Shown here piece by piece: positions 26,293 through 35,362 of a stretch of 64,000 nucleotides of DNA. Below the pieces are notes generated by a model, which was not told the origin of the DNA, searched no databases, and saw nothing but the letters and a program-made list of their open reading frames with translations. This DNA comes from an uncultured bacterium (GTDB lineage Bacteria > Cyanobacteriota > Vampirovibrionia > Gastranaerophilales > Gastranaerophilaceae). The stretch spans positions 1 through 64,000 of the forward strand of contig CACZFL010000011.1 in NCBI GenBank assembly GCA_902780525.1. The letters are read 5' to 3'. A program made the translations under genes and the position numbers. The stretch's first letter is position 1, and the number at the start of each line of letters is the position of its first letter.

Positions 26293-27636
26293 ATGGATAT
26301 AGATATATTAAACGAGATAGCAAGCGGAAATACCTTGGTTATTCACGTTATAAATACCTTTGTACTTATTATTCTGATAACTCTTCTTATAACCGCACGA
26401 ACAACAAGTAAACGATGGTTAAAAGTTAATGATTATCTTGGAACCATAACCAGAACAATTAACTCAGTACGATATGGTGATTTGACAAAAAAAATTGAAA
26501 AAGCAGAACTGCCTAACTCAGAACCCTTGGCAGAAAGCTTAAACAGAATGATTGAAACGCTGTATGACAGAGAAAAAATGGTTTCTGAATATCAAAATGA
26601 GCTGCACAGACAGAATAAGTTGCTTGAAGCGGTAATTAACTCATTGTCTGACGGTTTGATTATAATAGATGAAAATTTGAGGGTTTTAAGAGCCACTCCT
26701 AAAATAAGCGAATGGTTTGGCATGGAAGGGAATCGTCTTATGGGTGAGTTTTTAACTGACCATATCGGGATTCCTTATAATAAAACTTTTTATAATCTGA
26801 AAGAAACAGAAGTTATAATTTTCAGTGATAAATCTTCAAATTTTATTGCAAATAGTATTGAACTTAAACTGGAAGATAAAAAAAAGCGTTACGTTATAGT
26901 TATCAGAAATGTAACTGACCAGATGGAACTTGAAAATCTTAAAGAAGATTTTGTTGCAACGCTGACTCACGATTTAAAAGTTCCTATTATTGCAGAAACA
27001 AATATGCTGGAGCTGTTCTTAAATGAAAGTTTCGGTAAAGTGACAGAAAAACAGGAAATCGCATTAAAAAATATGCAGGCTTCTAACAGGGAGCTGCTTG
27101 ATTTGGTGCAGATAGTTCTTGAGACGTATAAGCTCGGAAGTCAGTCTATCAGATTGTACAGAGAAAATGTTATGCTTAAAGGATTTCTTGAAGAAATTAT
27201 TACTGAGATGCGTCCGATTGCAGATAAAACAAACAACAACTTAATATTGTATTCTGAACGTGATATAAGAGTTCTGGCTGATAAAATTCAACTTAAAAGG
27301 GTAATCAAGAACCTGATACAGAATGCTATTTCATACGGCGAAGCAAAGTCTCCTATTGAAATAACGCTGGGAGAAGAGCCTAAATATGTGGTAATAAAAG
27401 TAAAAGATTACGGTAAAGGTATTTCGCAGGAAGATATCGGAAAAATATTTAACAAATACTATTCTGCAGCAAAGAAATTCAGAAAAATCGGTACCGGTTT
27501 GGGATTGTATTTATCTTTTCAAATCGCAAAAGCGCATGGCGGAAATTTAACGGTTGAGAGTGTAAAAGGAAAATATACCGAATTTTCCGTAAAGCTGCCT
27601 GCCGGTGCAAGCGAAAATGTGTATTACGGGGAATAG
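26293..27636 (+). CDS. Membrane sensor histidine kinase with PAS domain
   Basis: This 447-residue protein has one N-terminal membrane helix (about 17-35), a HAMP-like linker (about 50-95), and a PAS domain (about 110-205, SLSDGLIIIDENLRVLRATP). The kinase core has phospho-acceptor H226 in FVATLTHDLKVPI, N-box KRVIKNLIQNAISYG, G1 VKDYGKGIS and G2 GTGLGLYLS. With only one clear membrane helix it probably senses an intracellular or membrane signal. A lone receiver protein is encoded 0.9 kb downstream and could be its partner. TATAAT at 26251 may be its -10 box. Confidence 0.9.
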   Translation: MDIDILNEIASGNTLVIHVINTFVLIILITLLITARTTSKRWLKVNDYLGTITRTINSVRYGDLTKKIEKAELPNSEPLAESLNRMIETLYDREKMVSEYQNELHRQNKLLEAVINSLSDGLIIIDENLRVLRATPKISEWFGMEGNRLMGEFLTDHIGIPYNKTFYNLKETEVIIFSDKSSNFIANSIELKLEDKKKRYVIVIRNVTDQMELENLKEDFVATLTHDLKVPIIAETNMLELFLNESFGKVTEKQEIALKNMQASNRELLDLVQIVLETYKLGSQSIRLYRENVMLKGFLEEIITEMRPIADKTNNNLILYSERDIRVLADKIQLKRVIKNLIQNAISYGEAKSPIEITLGEEPKYVVIKVKDYGKGISQEDIGKIFNKYYSAAKKFRKIGTGLGLYLSFQIAKAHGGNLTVESVKGKYTEFSVKLPAGASENVYYGE

Positions 27637-27640
27637 TGAT

Positions 27641-28207
27641 ATGAGTGCAACTATATTATATGATACAAAGTATCTTCAGTTAAAAAGCACAAAGTCAAAA
27701 ACAGGGAATGACTGGGTTTATGCTCACAGACCGAATGCAAAAGATGTTGTAATTATAGTGCCAGTAATCGAAAATAAAAAAGTTTTGTTTATTATAGAAG
27801 AGCGTCCGCCGCTTGTAGCAGAAGGTATTGCTGTCCGTTCAGTTGCTGTTCCTGCAGGTCTTGTAGGTGATGAAAGAAAAGGTGAAAGTATCGATGACGC
27901 AATACGCTCAGAACTTCTTGAAGAAGCCGGATTAAAGGCTGACAGAATTGAAATTAAAACACGCAAAGCAGCAAGCTCACCGGGCTGTGTATCAGAAACA
28001 GTGACGATTGCTGTTGCTTATATTAATGAGTACAAAGTCGCGTCAGAGCCCGTCGATGATGGCGGAGTTATTGTTGACAGGGTGTTGGTAGATATTGATA
28101 ATATATATCCTTGGTTAAGAGAACAGGAAGAAAAAGGGTGTGTTCTTGCAGCACAAACATTGGCGGGTTTATTTTATTTGAAAGAAAAATTTATACAGGA
28201 GGAATAA
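27641..28207 (+). CDS. Nudix hydrolase, ADP-ribose pyrophosphatase-like
   Basis: The ATG at 27641 follows an ACGGGG site and the stop of the kinase gene by 4 bp. The 188-residue protein has the Nudix box at about residues 85-107, reading GDERKGESIDDAIRSELLEE followed by AGL. In the consensus GX5EX7REUXEEXGU the Arg of RE is replaced by Ser, while the metal-binding EE pair is kept. The length and surrounding sequence (VYAHRPNAKDVVIIVPVIEN) fit ADP-ribose pyrophosphatase-type NUDIX enzymes, but the substrate is not determined by sequence. Confidence 0.85.
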   Translation: MSATILYDTKYLQLKSTKSKTGNDWVYAHRPNAKDVVIIVPVIENKKVLFIIEERPPLVAEGIAVRSVAVPAGLVGDERKGESIDDAIRSELLEEAGLKADRIEIKTRKAASSPGCVSETVTIAVAYINEYKVASEPVDDGGVIVDRVLVDIDNIYPWLREQEEKGCVLAAQTLAGLFYLKEKFIQEE

Positions 28208-28208
28208 T

Positions 28209-28559
28209 ATGATTACAAGAGGTATCAGAGGTGCAATTACAGCAGAAGAAAATACGCCCGAGGCTATTGGGTCTGCAACAATTAAACTTTTGCAGGCTAT
28301 TGTTGAAAAAAACAATATAGAAGTAGATTCAATTTCCCATGTTATTTTTACTGTAACCAAAGATTTGAATGCGGATTTCCCTGCAAAATATGCAAGAGTA
28401 AATCTAAAATGGAAAGAAACTCCTATGATGTGCATGAATGAGATGGCTGTACCAACAGGGCTTGCAAAATGTATAAGGGTTCTAATTGTTGTTAACTGCA
28501 GTGAAAACTTTGAACCGGAGTTTGTGTATCTCGATGGAGCAAAAGATTTAAGAAAATGA
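28209..28559 (+). CDS. aroH: Chorismate mutase, AroH class
   Basis: AroH converts chorismate to prephenate for Phe and Tyr synthesis. The 116-residue protein has the AroH-type start ITRGIRGAITAEENTPEAI with the conserved active-site Arg, SHVIFTVTKDLNADFPAKYA, and RVLIVVNC near the end. Length is typical of the trimeric class (about 120). A GGAGG site precedes the ATG. Its last 4 bases overlap the receiver gene (ATGA). The linkage to a kinase, Nudix and receiver gene is unusual and probably only an operon convenience. Confidence 0.93.
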   Translation: MITRGIRGAITAEENTPEAIGSATIKLLQAIVEKNNIEVDSISHVIFTVTKDLNADFPAKYARVNLKWKETPMMCMNEMAVPTGLAKCIRVLIVVNCSENFEPEFVYLDGAKDLRK

Positions 28560-28939
28560 AAAAATTTCTGATAGTTGATGACCAGTCAGGCTGGCGGGAT
28601 TTTAATACAAATACTGTTTATGACGTTCTCGGCAGCGACGTGGTCATAGATACCGCTTCAAGTGCAAAAGAAGGCTATGAAAAACTTTTGGAGAGCAAAG
28701 GTTCTCCTTATGAATATTTGCTGACAGATATGCAGATGGAAACGGATTATGCCCCCAAAATGGCAGGGGAATGGCTGATAGAACAGGTGCAAAATCTTAC
28801 TTTTTGCTACGGAACAAAAATTATTATTATATCTGCAGCACCAAGAATAAGGTATATAGCTAAAACTTACGGTGTTGATTGTATTCCCAAATCAACAGCT
28901 TTGATATCAAAAGAACCGTATAAAGAACTTATTTCCTGA
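28556..28939 (+). CDS. Stand-alone receiver domain (CheY-like)
   Basis: This 127-residue protein is a single response-regulator receiver domain. It has the acidic pair in LIVDDQSGW (residues 8-9), phospho-acceptor Asp in LLTDMQMETD near residue 59, a conserved Ser/Thr region (IIIISAAP) and Lys in CIPKST. It has no output domain. The insertion after the acceptor Asp (ETDYAPKMAGEWL) is longer than in CheY. With the kinase in the same gene row it may relay phosphate within one pathway. It overlaps aroH by 4 bp and converges with the next orphan. Confidence 0.82.
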   Translation: MKKFLIVDDQSGWRDFNTNTVYDVLGSDVVIDTASSAKEGYEKLLESKGSPYEYLLTDMQMETDYAPKMAGEWLIEQVQNLTFCYGTKIIIISAAPRIRYIAKTYGVDCIPKSTALISKEPYKELIS

Positions 28940-29282
28940 GTGTTGTTGTGCCTGCCGAGTTATTTGTTTGTGGCAAAGAAGATTTATTAGACTGAATTCT
29001 GGCAAGCATTCCAAGACCGAATAGGAGAGGGCTGATAAACGGAATAGGTATAAATAAACCGAGAGCTCCTGCAACGTAAGGAAGTTCATGTCTTGTCGTA
29101 TTTGAGGCAACTTTATTTGTCACGCTTCTCGTTATGTTAATGTACTTTCTGATAAACCCCTGGTTATAAACCCGTGAGGTTCTTTCTGCAATCCTGTAAC
29201 CGTCAGAAGTTGTATTTTTTATGCGTCCGCCGGATGATGAAATATCTTTTTGTATCCCTGTAATCAACGGTAAAATCTTCAT
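28929..29282 (-). CDS. Hypothetical protein with C-terminal membrane segment, probably leaderless
   Basis: This unrecognised 117-residue protein starts MKILPLITGIQKDISSSGG, like the MK[IV]xPI starts of other orphans. Residues about 72-93 (YVAGALGLFIPIPFISPLLF) are a likely membrane helix or hairpin. There is no Shine-Dalgarno. Instead TGATAATAT lies exactly 6 nt before the ATG, so transcription should begin at or next to the start codon. The 3' end overlaps the receiver gene by 11 bp in convergent orientation. Confidence 0.6.
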   Translation of the reverse strand: MKILPLITGIQKDISSSGGRIKNTTSDGYRIAERTSRVYNQGFIRKYINITRSVTNKVASNTTRHELPYVAGALGLFIPIPFISPLLFGLGMLARIQSNKSSLPQTNNSAGTTTLRK

Positions 29283-29288
29283 AGTATT

Positions 29289-29297
29289 ATATTATCA
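29289..29297 (-). promoter_or_regulatory. Extended -10 box 6 nt before a start codon
   Basis: On the minus strand TGATAATAT is followed by AATACT and then ATG at 29282. This is one of four sites in the window with the same 6-nt spacing and no Shine-Dalgarno. Confidence 0.6.
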
Positions 29298-29358
29298 CAA
29301 ACGTTTTTATGGTAATATATTTTTATTGAGATATATTCTTAAAAAGAGGAAAATAATA

Positions 29359-30900
29359 ATGACAACAACAGAACATGTAAAACCGATTAACTCGGCAAAA
29401 GAACAAATCAGACAAACAAGAATACAAAAACTGGCAGATTTGGCAGATAAGGGTATTAATCCCTATCCTTATGTGTTTGAAAAAAATGCAAATGCAGCTG
29501 ATTTGCAGGAAAAGTATAAAGATTTACCGGCAGGCGAAGAAACAGAAGATAAATATTCCGTTGCAGGCAGGGTGATGGCTATAAGAAATACAGGTATGTT
29601 TATTGACCTTATGGACACAACAGGAAAAATCCAGATTTTCTCCCACAAGGAGAATATGGATCCTGATATGGTTAAGACTTTGAAACTTGTTGATATAGGT
29701 GATATTTTAGGTTTTACCGGAACAATAAGAAGAACACCCAGAGGCGAGTTGTCAATTAAAGCAACTGATTTTAAAATGCTTTCAAAATCACTTCTTCCGC
29801 TTCCAAACAAACAAATAAGTGAAGAAAAACTTGAACAATTAAAGTCTTATCACAATATGTCAGACACAGAAACCAAGTATCGTCAAAGATATTTGGATTT
29901 AATTGTAAACGAATCTACACGTGACACACTTCGTAAAAGAAGTTTAATTATACAAAAAGTTCGTGAATACTTATTCAAACAAGGTTTTATCGAAGTTGAA
30001 ACTCCTATGCTTCATACGCAGGCATCAGGCGCTAATGCAAGACCGTTTATTACTCATCACAATGCTCTTGATATGGATTTGACTTTAAGAATTGCCCCTG
30101 AGCTTCACTTAAAAAGACTAATGGTTGGCGGTTTAAATGACAAGATTTTTGAACTTTCAAGATGCTTCCGTAACGAAGGTATTGATACACGTCACAATCC
30201 TGAGTTTACAATGATTGAGCTTTATCAGTCTTTTGTTGACTATAATGAAATGATGACTTTGACTGAAAACCTTGTAGCTTATGTTGCACAGGAAATTCTC
30301 GGAACAACAAAAGTTCAGTACGGTGATAATCTAATCGACTTAACTCCTCCGTGGGACAGAAAAACAATGATTGGCGGAATCAAAGAAGTAACCGGAATTG
30401 ATTTTGGTGATTTTTATACAGCAAAAGAAGCTTATGACAAGGCTCGTGAACTTCATGTAGAAGTGGATGAAGGAATGAACTGGGGACAAATTATTGAAGC
30501 TGTTTTTGAAGAAAAAGTTGAACCATCGCTTATTCAGCCGGTTCACATTATTGATTATCCTCGTGAAATCTCACCGCTTGCTAAAGTTCACAGAGATAAT
30601 GACAGATTAACGGAAAGATTTGAAACCCGTGTAAACGGCTGGGAAATTGCAAATGCATTCTCTGAATTAACTGACCCGATTGACCAAAGGCACAGATTTG
30701 AGGCTCAGGCATTAGCAAAAGCTAACGGTGACGAAGAAGCAATGTCTATTGATGAAGATTATATTAATGCTCTCGAATACGGTCTTGCACCAACAGGCGG
30801 TATGGGTATGGGAATTGACCGTTTGGTAATGCTTCTTACAAACTCACCTACAATCCGTGACGTAATCGCTTTCCCGACTTTGAAAAAAGTTGAGGGGTAA
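29359..30900 (+). CDS. lysS: Lysyl-tRNA synthetase, class II
   Basis: LysS charges tRNA-Lys. The ATG at 29359 has AGAGGA about 8 nt upstream. Earlier in-frame codons lie inside the divergent neighbour's promoter region. The 513-residue protein has an OB-fold anticodon domain (GRVMAIRNTGMFIDLMDTTG), class II motif 2 FELSRCFRNEGIDTRHNPEF and motif 3 GLAPTGGMGMGIDRLVMLL. Length is standard. A bidirectional terminator follows. Confidence 0.96.
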   Translation: MTTTEHVKPINSAKEQIRQTRIQKLADLADKGINPYPYVFEKNANAADLQEKYKDLPAGEETEDKYSVAGRVMAIRNTGMFIDLMDTTGKIQIFSHKENMDPDMVKTLKLVDIGDILGFTGTIRRTPRGELSIKATDFKMLSKSLLPLPNKQISEEKLEQLKSYHNMSDTETKYRQRYLDLIVNESTRDTLRKRSLIIQKVREYLFKQGFIEVETPMLHTQASGANARPFITHHNALDMDLTLRIAPELHLKRLMVGGLNDKIFELSRCFRNEGIDTRHNPEFTMIELYQSFVDYNEMMTLTENLVAYVAQEILGTTKVQYGDNLIDLTPPWDRKTMIGGIKEVTGIDFGDFYTAKEAYDKARELHVEVDEGMNWGQIIEAVFEEKVEPSLIQPVHIIDYPREISPLAKVHRDNDRLTERFETRVNGWEIANAFSELTDPIDQRHRFEAQALAKANGDEEAMSIDEDYINALEYGLAPTGGMGMGIDRLVMLLTNSPTIRDVIAFPTLKKVEG

Positions 30901-30918
30901 ATAGAGTAAAAGCTTGTT

Positions 30919-30955
30919 AAAAAAAACGGACTAAAATTTAGTCCGTTTTTTTATT
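30919..30955. terminator. Bidirectional terminator after lysS
   Basis: AACGGACTAAA and TTTAGTCCGTT form a near-perfect palindrome with long A and T runs on both sides, between convergent genes. The ACGGACT/AGTCCGT stem recurs in the rpoD terminator at 53484. Confidence 0.9.
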
Positions 30956-31277
30956 TTGATAAAATCTTTTCTATATGCTCCATCGTATTAACGGCAGCGT
31001 TATAAATTCTTACCGATAACTCTCTCGCACTTGTTTTGTGATTTATGAGTTCACAATTTGTAGAATGTTTAACCCCTAGCATATTCCCGATAATTGTATA
31101 TAAATCGTGCGTAGGAAGGTGGTAGGGGTCTTGTCTTCTTATAATGTATATATCAATGTTTCTGTCTTCTGCCATTTTTTTTATTGCATCACAACACTTA
31201 ACTTTATTTGTATCGATATTTTTTAAGTAAATACTTCCTGCCGAAAAATTATTTTGGCTGATTTTCGATACTTTCAT
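30951..31277 (-). CDS. Small hypothetical protein with NNFSAG signature
   Basis: This unrecognised 108-residue protein starts MKVSKISQNNFSAGSIYLKN, another instance of the N-terminal MK[IV]xx(I) plus NF[KS][AG] pattern. The rest is a small alpha/beta-looking domain with a conserved-looking stretch RRQDPYHLPTHDLYTI and a helical C-terminus. An AGGAGGG ribosome binding site precedes the ATG. No catalytic motif is clear. It lies 22 bp after galE's start, in the same direction as galE and recF but ahead of a separate terminator. Confidence 0.62.
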   Translation of the reverse strand: MKVSKISQNNFSAGSIYLKNIDTNKVKCCDAIKKMAEDRNIDIYIIRRQDPYHLPTHDLYTIIGNMLGVKHSTNCELINHKTSARELSVRIYNAAVNTMEHIEKILSK

Positions 31278-31299
31278 ATATCCCTCCTGATATATTTAG

Positions 31300-32298
31300 T
31301 TATATCACAGATTTTATTTTTGGTAAATTATTTTCCCACTCATAAGCCGTTTTGACGCTGTATTCCAAATTGTTTTCAGGAGTCCAGCCTAAAACATCTT
31401 TTGCTTTTGAATTATCGGCGACGAGAATTGCCGGGTCGCCTTCACGTCTGGGACAGATTTCTAACGGAATTGAAGTTCCTTTTACCCCTTCGCAGACTGC
31501 AAAAACTTCTTTAACGCTGTTACCGTCTTTCGTTCCAAGGTTAAAATAATTTGTTTTTCCTCCGTTGTTTAAATAATCAAGTGCTTTAATGTGAGCAACA
31601 GCCAAATCTTCTACATTTATGTAATCTCTTACGCAAGTTCCGTCAATTGTGTCATAATCAGTTCCGAACATTTTAAATGTTTTATCTGCTGTTGCTTTCA
31701 GGACATTCGGAATAAGGTGGGTTTCAGGCTCATGCCATTCACCTATTCTCGCTTCAGTATCAGCACCTGCAACATTAAAGTACCTCAAACGAACAGACTT
31801 TAGTCCATACGCTTTATCATAATCATCCATTATACGTTCAACCATTAGTTTACTTGCTCCATACGGATTTATAGGATTCTGCGGATGTTTTTCATCTATT
31901 GGAGTGTAAACCGGCTCGCCATATGTAGCGGCAGTTGATGAGAATACAATTTTCTTAACACCAAACTCAAGCATTGCATTAAGAAGGTTTAGTGTTCCAT
32001 ATACATTGTTATAATAGTATTTCTGCGGATTTTTAACACTTTCCGCGACCTGAGAATATGCCGCAAAGTGTACAACAGCTTCGATATCTTTGTTAAGCAT
32101 AAAAGCTCCTCTGATATCATCAAGATTTTTGAGGTTGCCTTTTATAAACTTAAGGTTGCCGTATTGCTTTAGTGTTTCAATGGTTTCAATGTGTCCGAGT
32201 TCAAGACTGTCAAACACAATTACGCTCTTACCTTTTTCTAACAGAGCCATAACGAGATGGCTGCCGATATATCCTGCTCCGCCTGTAATTAATATCAT
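31300..32298 (-). CDS. galE: UDP-glucose 4-epimerase
   Basis: GalE interconverts UDP-glucose and UDP-galactose, feeding surface polysaccharide. The 332-residue protein has the Rossmann motif LITGGAGYIGSHLVMALLEK, the Ser of the triad in FSSTAATYGEPVY, and the YxxxK motif in NPYGASKLMVERI. Length is typical (about 335). An AAAGGGG site precedes the ATG. It follows recF by 2 bp, so they are probably one transcript. Confidence 0.93.
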   Translation of the reverse strand: MILITGGAGYIGSHLVMALLEKGKSVIVFDSLELGHIETIETLKQYGNLKFIKGNLKNLDDIRGAFMLNKDIEAVVHFAAYSQVAESVKNPQKYYYNNVYGTLNLLNAMLEFGVKKIVFSSTAATYGEPVYTPIDEKHPQNPINPYGASKLMVERIMDDYDKAYGLKSVRLRYFNVAGADTEARIGEWHEPETHLIPNVLKATADKTFKMFGTDYDTIDGTCVRDYINVEDLAVAHIKALDYLNNGGKTNYFNLGTKDGNSVKEVFAVCEGVKGTSIPLEICPRREGDPAILVADNSKAKDVLGWTPENNLEYSVKTAYEWENNLPKIKSVI

Positions 32299-32300
32299 AT

Positions 32301-33383
32301 TTACCCCTTTATAATTCCTTGTTCAATATTGTATATTGTAACATCTTTTAGAAATTCCTGCTCAAATAATAATGTATCCACAGAAGTAATTATTGTCTGA
32401 GTATTTTCATCAATAGATTTTAACAGATAGTTTTGCCGCATATCATCAAGTTCAGCCAACACATCATCAAGAAGTAAAATCGGATAATAGCCTGTTTTGT
32501 CTTTTATTATTTCAAGTTCTGATAATTTGAGTGACAAAACAACAGTTCTTTGCTGTCCTTGAGAGGCAAATTTTGTTGCATCTGCATCATTAATCTTAAA
32601 CTCAATGTCATCCCTGTGCGGACCGACACAAGACTGTCGGCGTGCAAATTCTTCCCGTCTGTGTTCAACAAGTTTTTGCTTTAGGTATTTGGAAATATCC
32701 TCAACTTCATCCGCAGGACAAGTATAATTTAGCGAAAAAACTTCTGCTTCGCTTATTATTTTATGCTTTTGGGCTGCAATTTTTTCAATCTCCTTAAGGT
32801 ATTTTTTTCTCAGATAAATTATATTTGCGCCGGTAATAACAAGCTGATCGTTGTAAATGTCATAAAGAGCTTCGTCAATTACCTCTTGTTTTAAGAGGTT
32901 GTTTTTCTGGATACGGATTTTATCATACTTTGATAGTCTTTCATCATAAGCAGGATATATTTGAGAGATAGCTCTGTCCAGCCAATTCCTTCTGTCCTCA
33001 GGCGTTCCTCTAAGTAAAAGCATGTCTTTTGTTGAAAAAAGAACGGTTGTTACTGTGTTTTTGAAATTACGGGGCGTAGTTTTTACCTTGTTTATTTTAA
33101 GTTCCCTTTTTTTATCTGAAGTGTAAATGTAATTAAGTTCAATATCCGTATTATTTTTATTTACTTCAGCATTAATCTCAAATTGAGCTTTGTTAAATTG
33201 TATTAAATCTGAGATTGTTGATGTTCTCGGGCTTTTTAGGTCTGACAAAAAATAAATGCTTTCTAAAATGTTTGTTTTTCCCTGAGCATTTTTGCCTATA
33301 ATCAAAGTTTTGCGGGTAGGAAAGTCCATTTCCACATCTTCGCAATTTCTGTAATTTTTAAGCCCAAGTCGTTTTATCTTCAT
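32301..33383 (-). CDS. recF: DNA recombination protein RecF, probably leaderless
   Basis: RecF loads RecA at single-strand gaps with RecO and RecR. The 360-residue protein has the Walker A site IIGKNAQGKTNILESIYFLS, an SMC-like signature SQGQQRTVVLSLKLSEL, and Walker B ILLLDDVLAELD. The ATG at 33383 gives the standard MKIKRLGLKNYRNCEDVE start. A TTG 6 bp earlier is in frame but unlikely. No Shine-Dalgarno is present: TGATATAAT lies exactly 6 nt before the ATG. It is not next to dnaN here, unlike in many bacteria. Confidence 0.93.
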   Translation of the reverse strand: MKIKRLGLKNYRNCEDVEMDFPTRKTLIIGKNAQGKTNILESIYFLSDLKSPRTSTISDLIQFNKAQFEINAEVNKNNTDIELNYIYTSDKKRELKINKVKTTPRNFKNTVTTVLFSTKDMLLLRGTPEDRRNWLDRAISQIYPAYDERLSKYDKIRIQKNNLLKQEVIDEALYDIYNDQLVITGANIIYLRKKYLKEIEKIAAQKHKIISEAEVFSLNYTCPADEVEDISKYLKQKLVEHRREEFARRQSCVGPHRDDIEFKINDADATKFASQGQQRTVVLSLKLSELEIIKDKTGYYPILLLDDVLAELDDMRQNYLLKSIDENTQTIITSVDTLLFEQEFLKDVTIYNIEQGIIKG

Positions 33384-33389
33384 TCTCAA

Positions 33390-33398
33390 ATTATATCA
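33390..33398 (-). promoter_or_regulatory. Extended -10 box 6 nt before recF ATG
   Basis: On the minus strand TGATATAAT, then TTGAGA, then ATG. Transcription would begin at or within a base of the start codon, giving a leaderless message. Confidence 0.65.
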
Positions 33399-33526
33399 TA
33401 AATCACCTTTTTAATTTTACTTGAAGCTTAAATAAGTATATTGGTTAGTTAAATCGGGGTTATGAAATTTATTACAACCTATTATTTTAAAATTGTACAA
33501 ATGCTTATAAAAAAGTGAGGTCAAAA

Positions 33527-34093
33527 ATGAAAACAAAACAAATAATCCCGCAAAAGAGTTCAGAAAAAGTTGCTTCTTTTCTGGAAAAAAACTTGCTTCA
33601 CAAAAGAGATTTTGCTGAAATGATAGGAGTTACTTTATCATACGTTTATAATCTTATTGATGAAACAGTCTCTTTTTCAACACGAAGTGCAACTATTGAG
33701 AGAATCTCAACCGTAATGGATATTGAACCGGAGGAGTTTTCCGAGTATAAGATTCCCCAGGAACCGGTTCTTATTGATGAAACTGTTGAGTTTATAAAAA
33801 ACAGTTTAAAAGAAAACAAAATGTCGGTAGTTTCTTTTCTAAAATCATTTCCGAGAAAAAAACGTCTTGAAATGGTAGATGTTTTAAGGGGAGCTTTGCC
33901 CGTACCTGTTGACTATAAAGAACTATTCTTAATAGGAAAAACTCTTAATATGCCGTTAGAAGATATTTATTCAATGTGGGAAAAAAGAATGCGTCAGGTA
34001 CTCCAAAGCGCAGGTATGAATATTTATGCAAACTCTTCGCTCCTGGATACAATGTTTGCCTGTGCAAAAAAAGAAATTACGAAACAAGGATAA
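33527..34093 (+). CDS. Helix-turn-helix (XRE-like) regulator
   Basis: The ATG at 33527 has GTGAGG 6 nt upstream. The 188-residue protein has a Cro/CI-type helix-turn-helix near residues 20-65 (KRDFAEMIGVTLSYVYNLID, then STRSATIERISTVMDIEPEEF). A second, similar helical repeat (about 85-150, SVVSFLKSFPRKKRLEMV then LLGKTLNMPLEDIY-like pattern) may be another, degenerate DNA-binding or dimer domain. No effector domain is seen. It lies divergent from recF and its targets are unknown. Confidence 0.75.
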   Translation: MKTKQIIPQKSSEKVASFLEKNLLHKRDFAEMIGVTLSYVYNLIDETVSFSTRSATIERISTVMDIEPEEFSEYKIPQEPVLIDETVEFIKNSLKENKMSVVSFLKSFPRKKRLEMVDVLRGALPVPVDYKELFLIGKTLNMPLEDIYSMWEKRMRQVLQSAGMNIYANSSLLDTMFACAKKEITKQG

Positions 34094-34170
34094 ATAACTG
34101 AATAAATACGTGGTAAATATTATGGTTCATAAAATTTGCCCCAAAAGGCAATTTCTTATGTGAAAAATAC

Positions 34171-34199
34171 TTTATATATATGTAAGGTTAGATAAGGTT
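34171..34199 (+). promoter_or_regulatory. TATATAYATGTAAGGYTA element, copy 2
   Basis: TTTATATATATGTAAGGTTA begins at 34171. Two AAGGTT copies start at 34184 and 34194, 10 bp apart. No gene follows on this strand before the terminator at 34211, so a short RNA or an unattached regulatory site is possible. Confidence 0.5.
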
Positions 34200-34210
34200 G
34201 TAGAAAATTT

Positions 34211-34242
34211 AAAACCCGGACGAAAAGCTCGGGTTTTCTTTT
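34211..34242. terminator. Terminator of lpxB (and of a possible short plus-strand RNA)
   Basis: AAAACCCG (34211-34218) pairs with CGGGTTTT (34230-34237). It lies just after the lpxB stop codon on the minus strand, with A/T runs on both sides. Confidence 0.75.
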
Positions 34243-35362
34243 ATGTTAAAGCTTTTACAATGCAGTCCGCAACTTCTTTTGCTGAATATTTGTCCGACAG
34301 TTTTTCTCTTACATGACCTAATTTTTCAATAACCTCTTCTCTGTATTTTTTGTCGTACAAAAGCTTTTCTGTTTCGTAGCAAATATTTTCTTTTGTAAAT
34401 TTTGTCTGTATTAACTCAGGAACAATATCTTCTCCTGTTACAATATTAGGAAGTGAAACTTTTTTGATACATCTGAACATAAGGTATGCAAGATAAATAA
34501 TCCACGGTCCGCCATATCCTATTATTAATGGGACACGGTAAAGCGATGCTTCAAGTGCAACCGTTCCGGAAGCAAGAATGAGAGAATCTGAAACGCTTAA
34601 TAGAGCTTGATTTTCACCTTTTATAACTTTAAAATCAGTGTCTTTTATATATTTATCAAACACGCTGTCACTCAGGCTGGGAGCATGAGATATGCAAAAT
34701 TGAAGCTCCGGATGTTTTTTTTGCAACTGCTTAGCACCGCCGATTAAAGTATCCGCTAAGTATTTTAGTTCTAAAGGTCTTGAACCGGGAAAAATGGACA
34801 CAAGCGGTTTTTTTGTATCAAGTCCGTGACGTGTAAAAAATTCTTCTTTGTTTGCTTTTTCCGGCAGTTGTTTTATTAACGGGTGCCCGCAATAATGCAC
34901 GTTTATACCATATTCTTTGTACATATCAACTTCAAACGGAAATATACAAAGAACTTTATCAATGTATTTTTTTATTCCTTTAATACGCCATTTTCTGCTT
35001 GCCCAAACTTGAGGCGGGATATAGTGGAAAACTTTTATTCCTTTGCCCTTAAGTCTTTTAGCAACTCTAAGGTTAAATGTACCGTAATCAATACAAAGTA
35101 CTAAATCAGGCTTATACTCGTTAATAAGATAGTCAGAAACTTTTTTTTCAAGAGTGAGGTGGTCAATTATCATTTTTAAGCTTAATCCGAAACCTGCCAT
35201 TTTTTCGTGGTCACAAAAAAGCTTTGCACCTGCCCTTTTAAGATTTTCTCCGCCAATACCTTCTATCTCTATATCAGGTATCTGCTCTTTTAAAAGCTCT
35301 GCAACACGCCCGCCGTGGATATCACCCGAGTATTCTCCTGTAATAATAAAAACTTTTTTCAA
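34241..35362 (-). CDS. lpxB: Lipid-A-disaccharide synthase
   Basis: LpxB joins UDP-diacylglucosamine and lipid X to form the lipid A disaccharide (GT19). The 373-residue protein has VFIITGEYSGDIHGGRVAEL, IEGIGGENLKRAG, HYIPPQVWASRKWRIK and SIFPGSRPLELKYLADTLI, all LpxB hallmarks. The TTG at 35362 is chosen: it has AGGGG 7 nt upstream and gives the normal start. An in-frame GTG 15 bp upstream is possible. It follows lpxI with a small hairpin between them. Confidence 0.93.
   Translation of the reverse strand: MKKVFIITGEYSGDIHGGRVAELLKEQIPDIEIEGIGGENLKRAGAKLFCDHEKMAGFGLSLKMIIDHLTLEKKVSDYLINEYKPDLVLCIDYGTFNLRVAKRLKGKGIKVFHYIPPQVWASRKWRIKGIKKYIDKVLCIFPFEVDMYKEYGINVHYCGHPLIKQLPEKANKEEFFTRHGLDTKKPLVSIFPGSRPLELKYLADTLIGGAKQLQKKHPELQFCISHAPSLSDSVFDKYIKDTDFKVIKGENQALLSVSDSLILASGTVALEASLYRVPLIIGYGGPWIIYLAYLMFRCIKKVSLPNIVTGEDIVPELIQTKFTKENICYETEKLLYDKKYREEVIEKLGHVREKLSDKYSAKEVADCIVKALT

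Noticed and set aside
29221..29358. A 46-codon N-terminal extension of lysS
   Set aside because: It covers the promoter and start of the divergent gene and has no ribosome site. The ATG at 29359 has AGAGGA.
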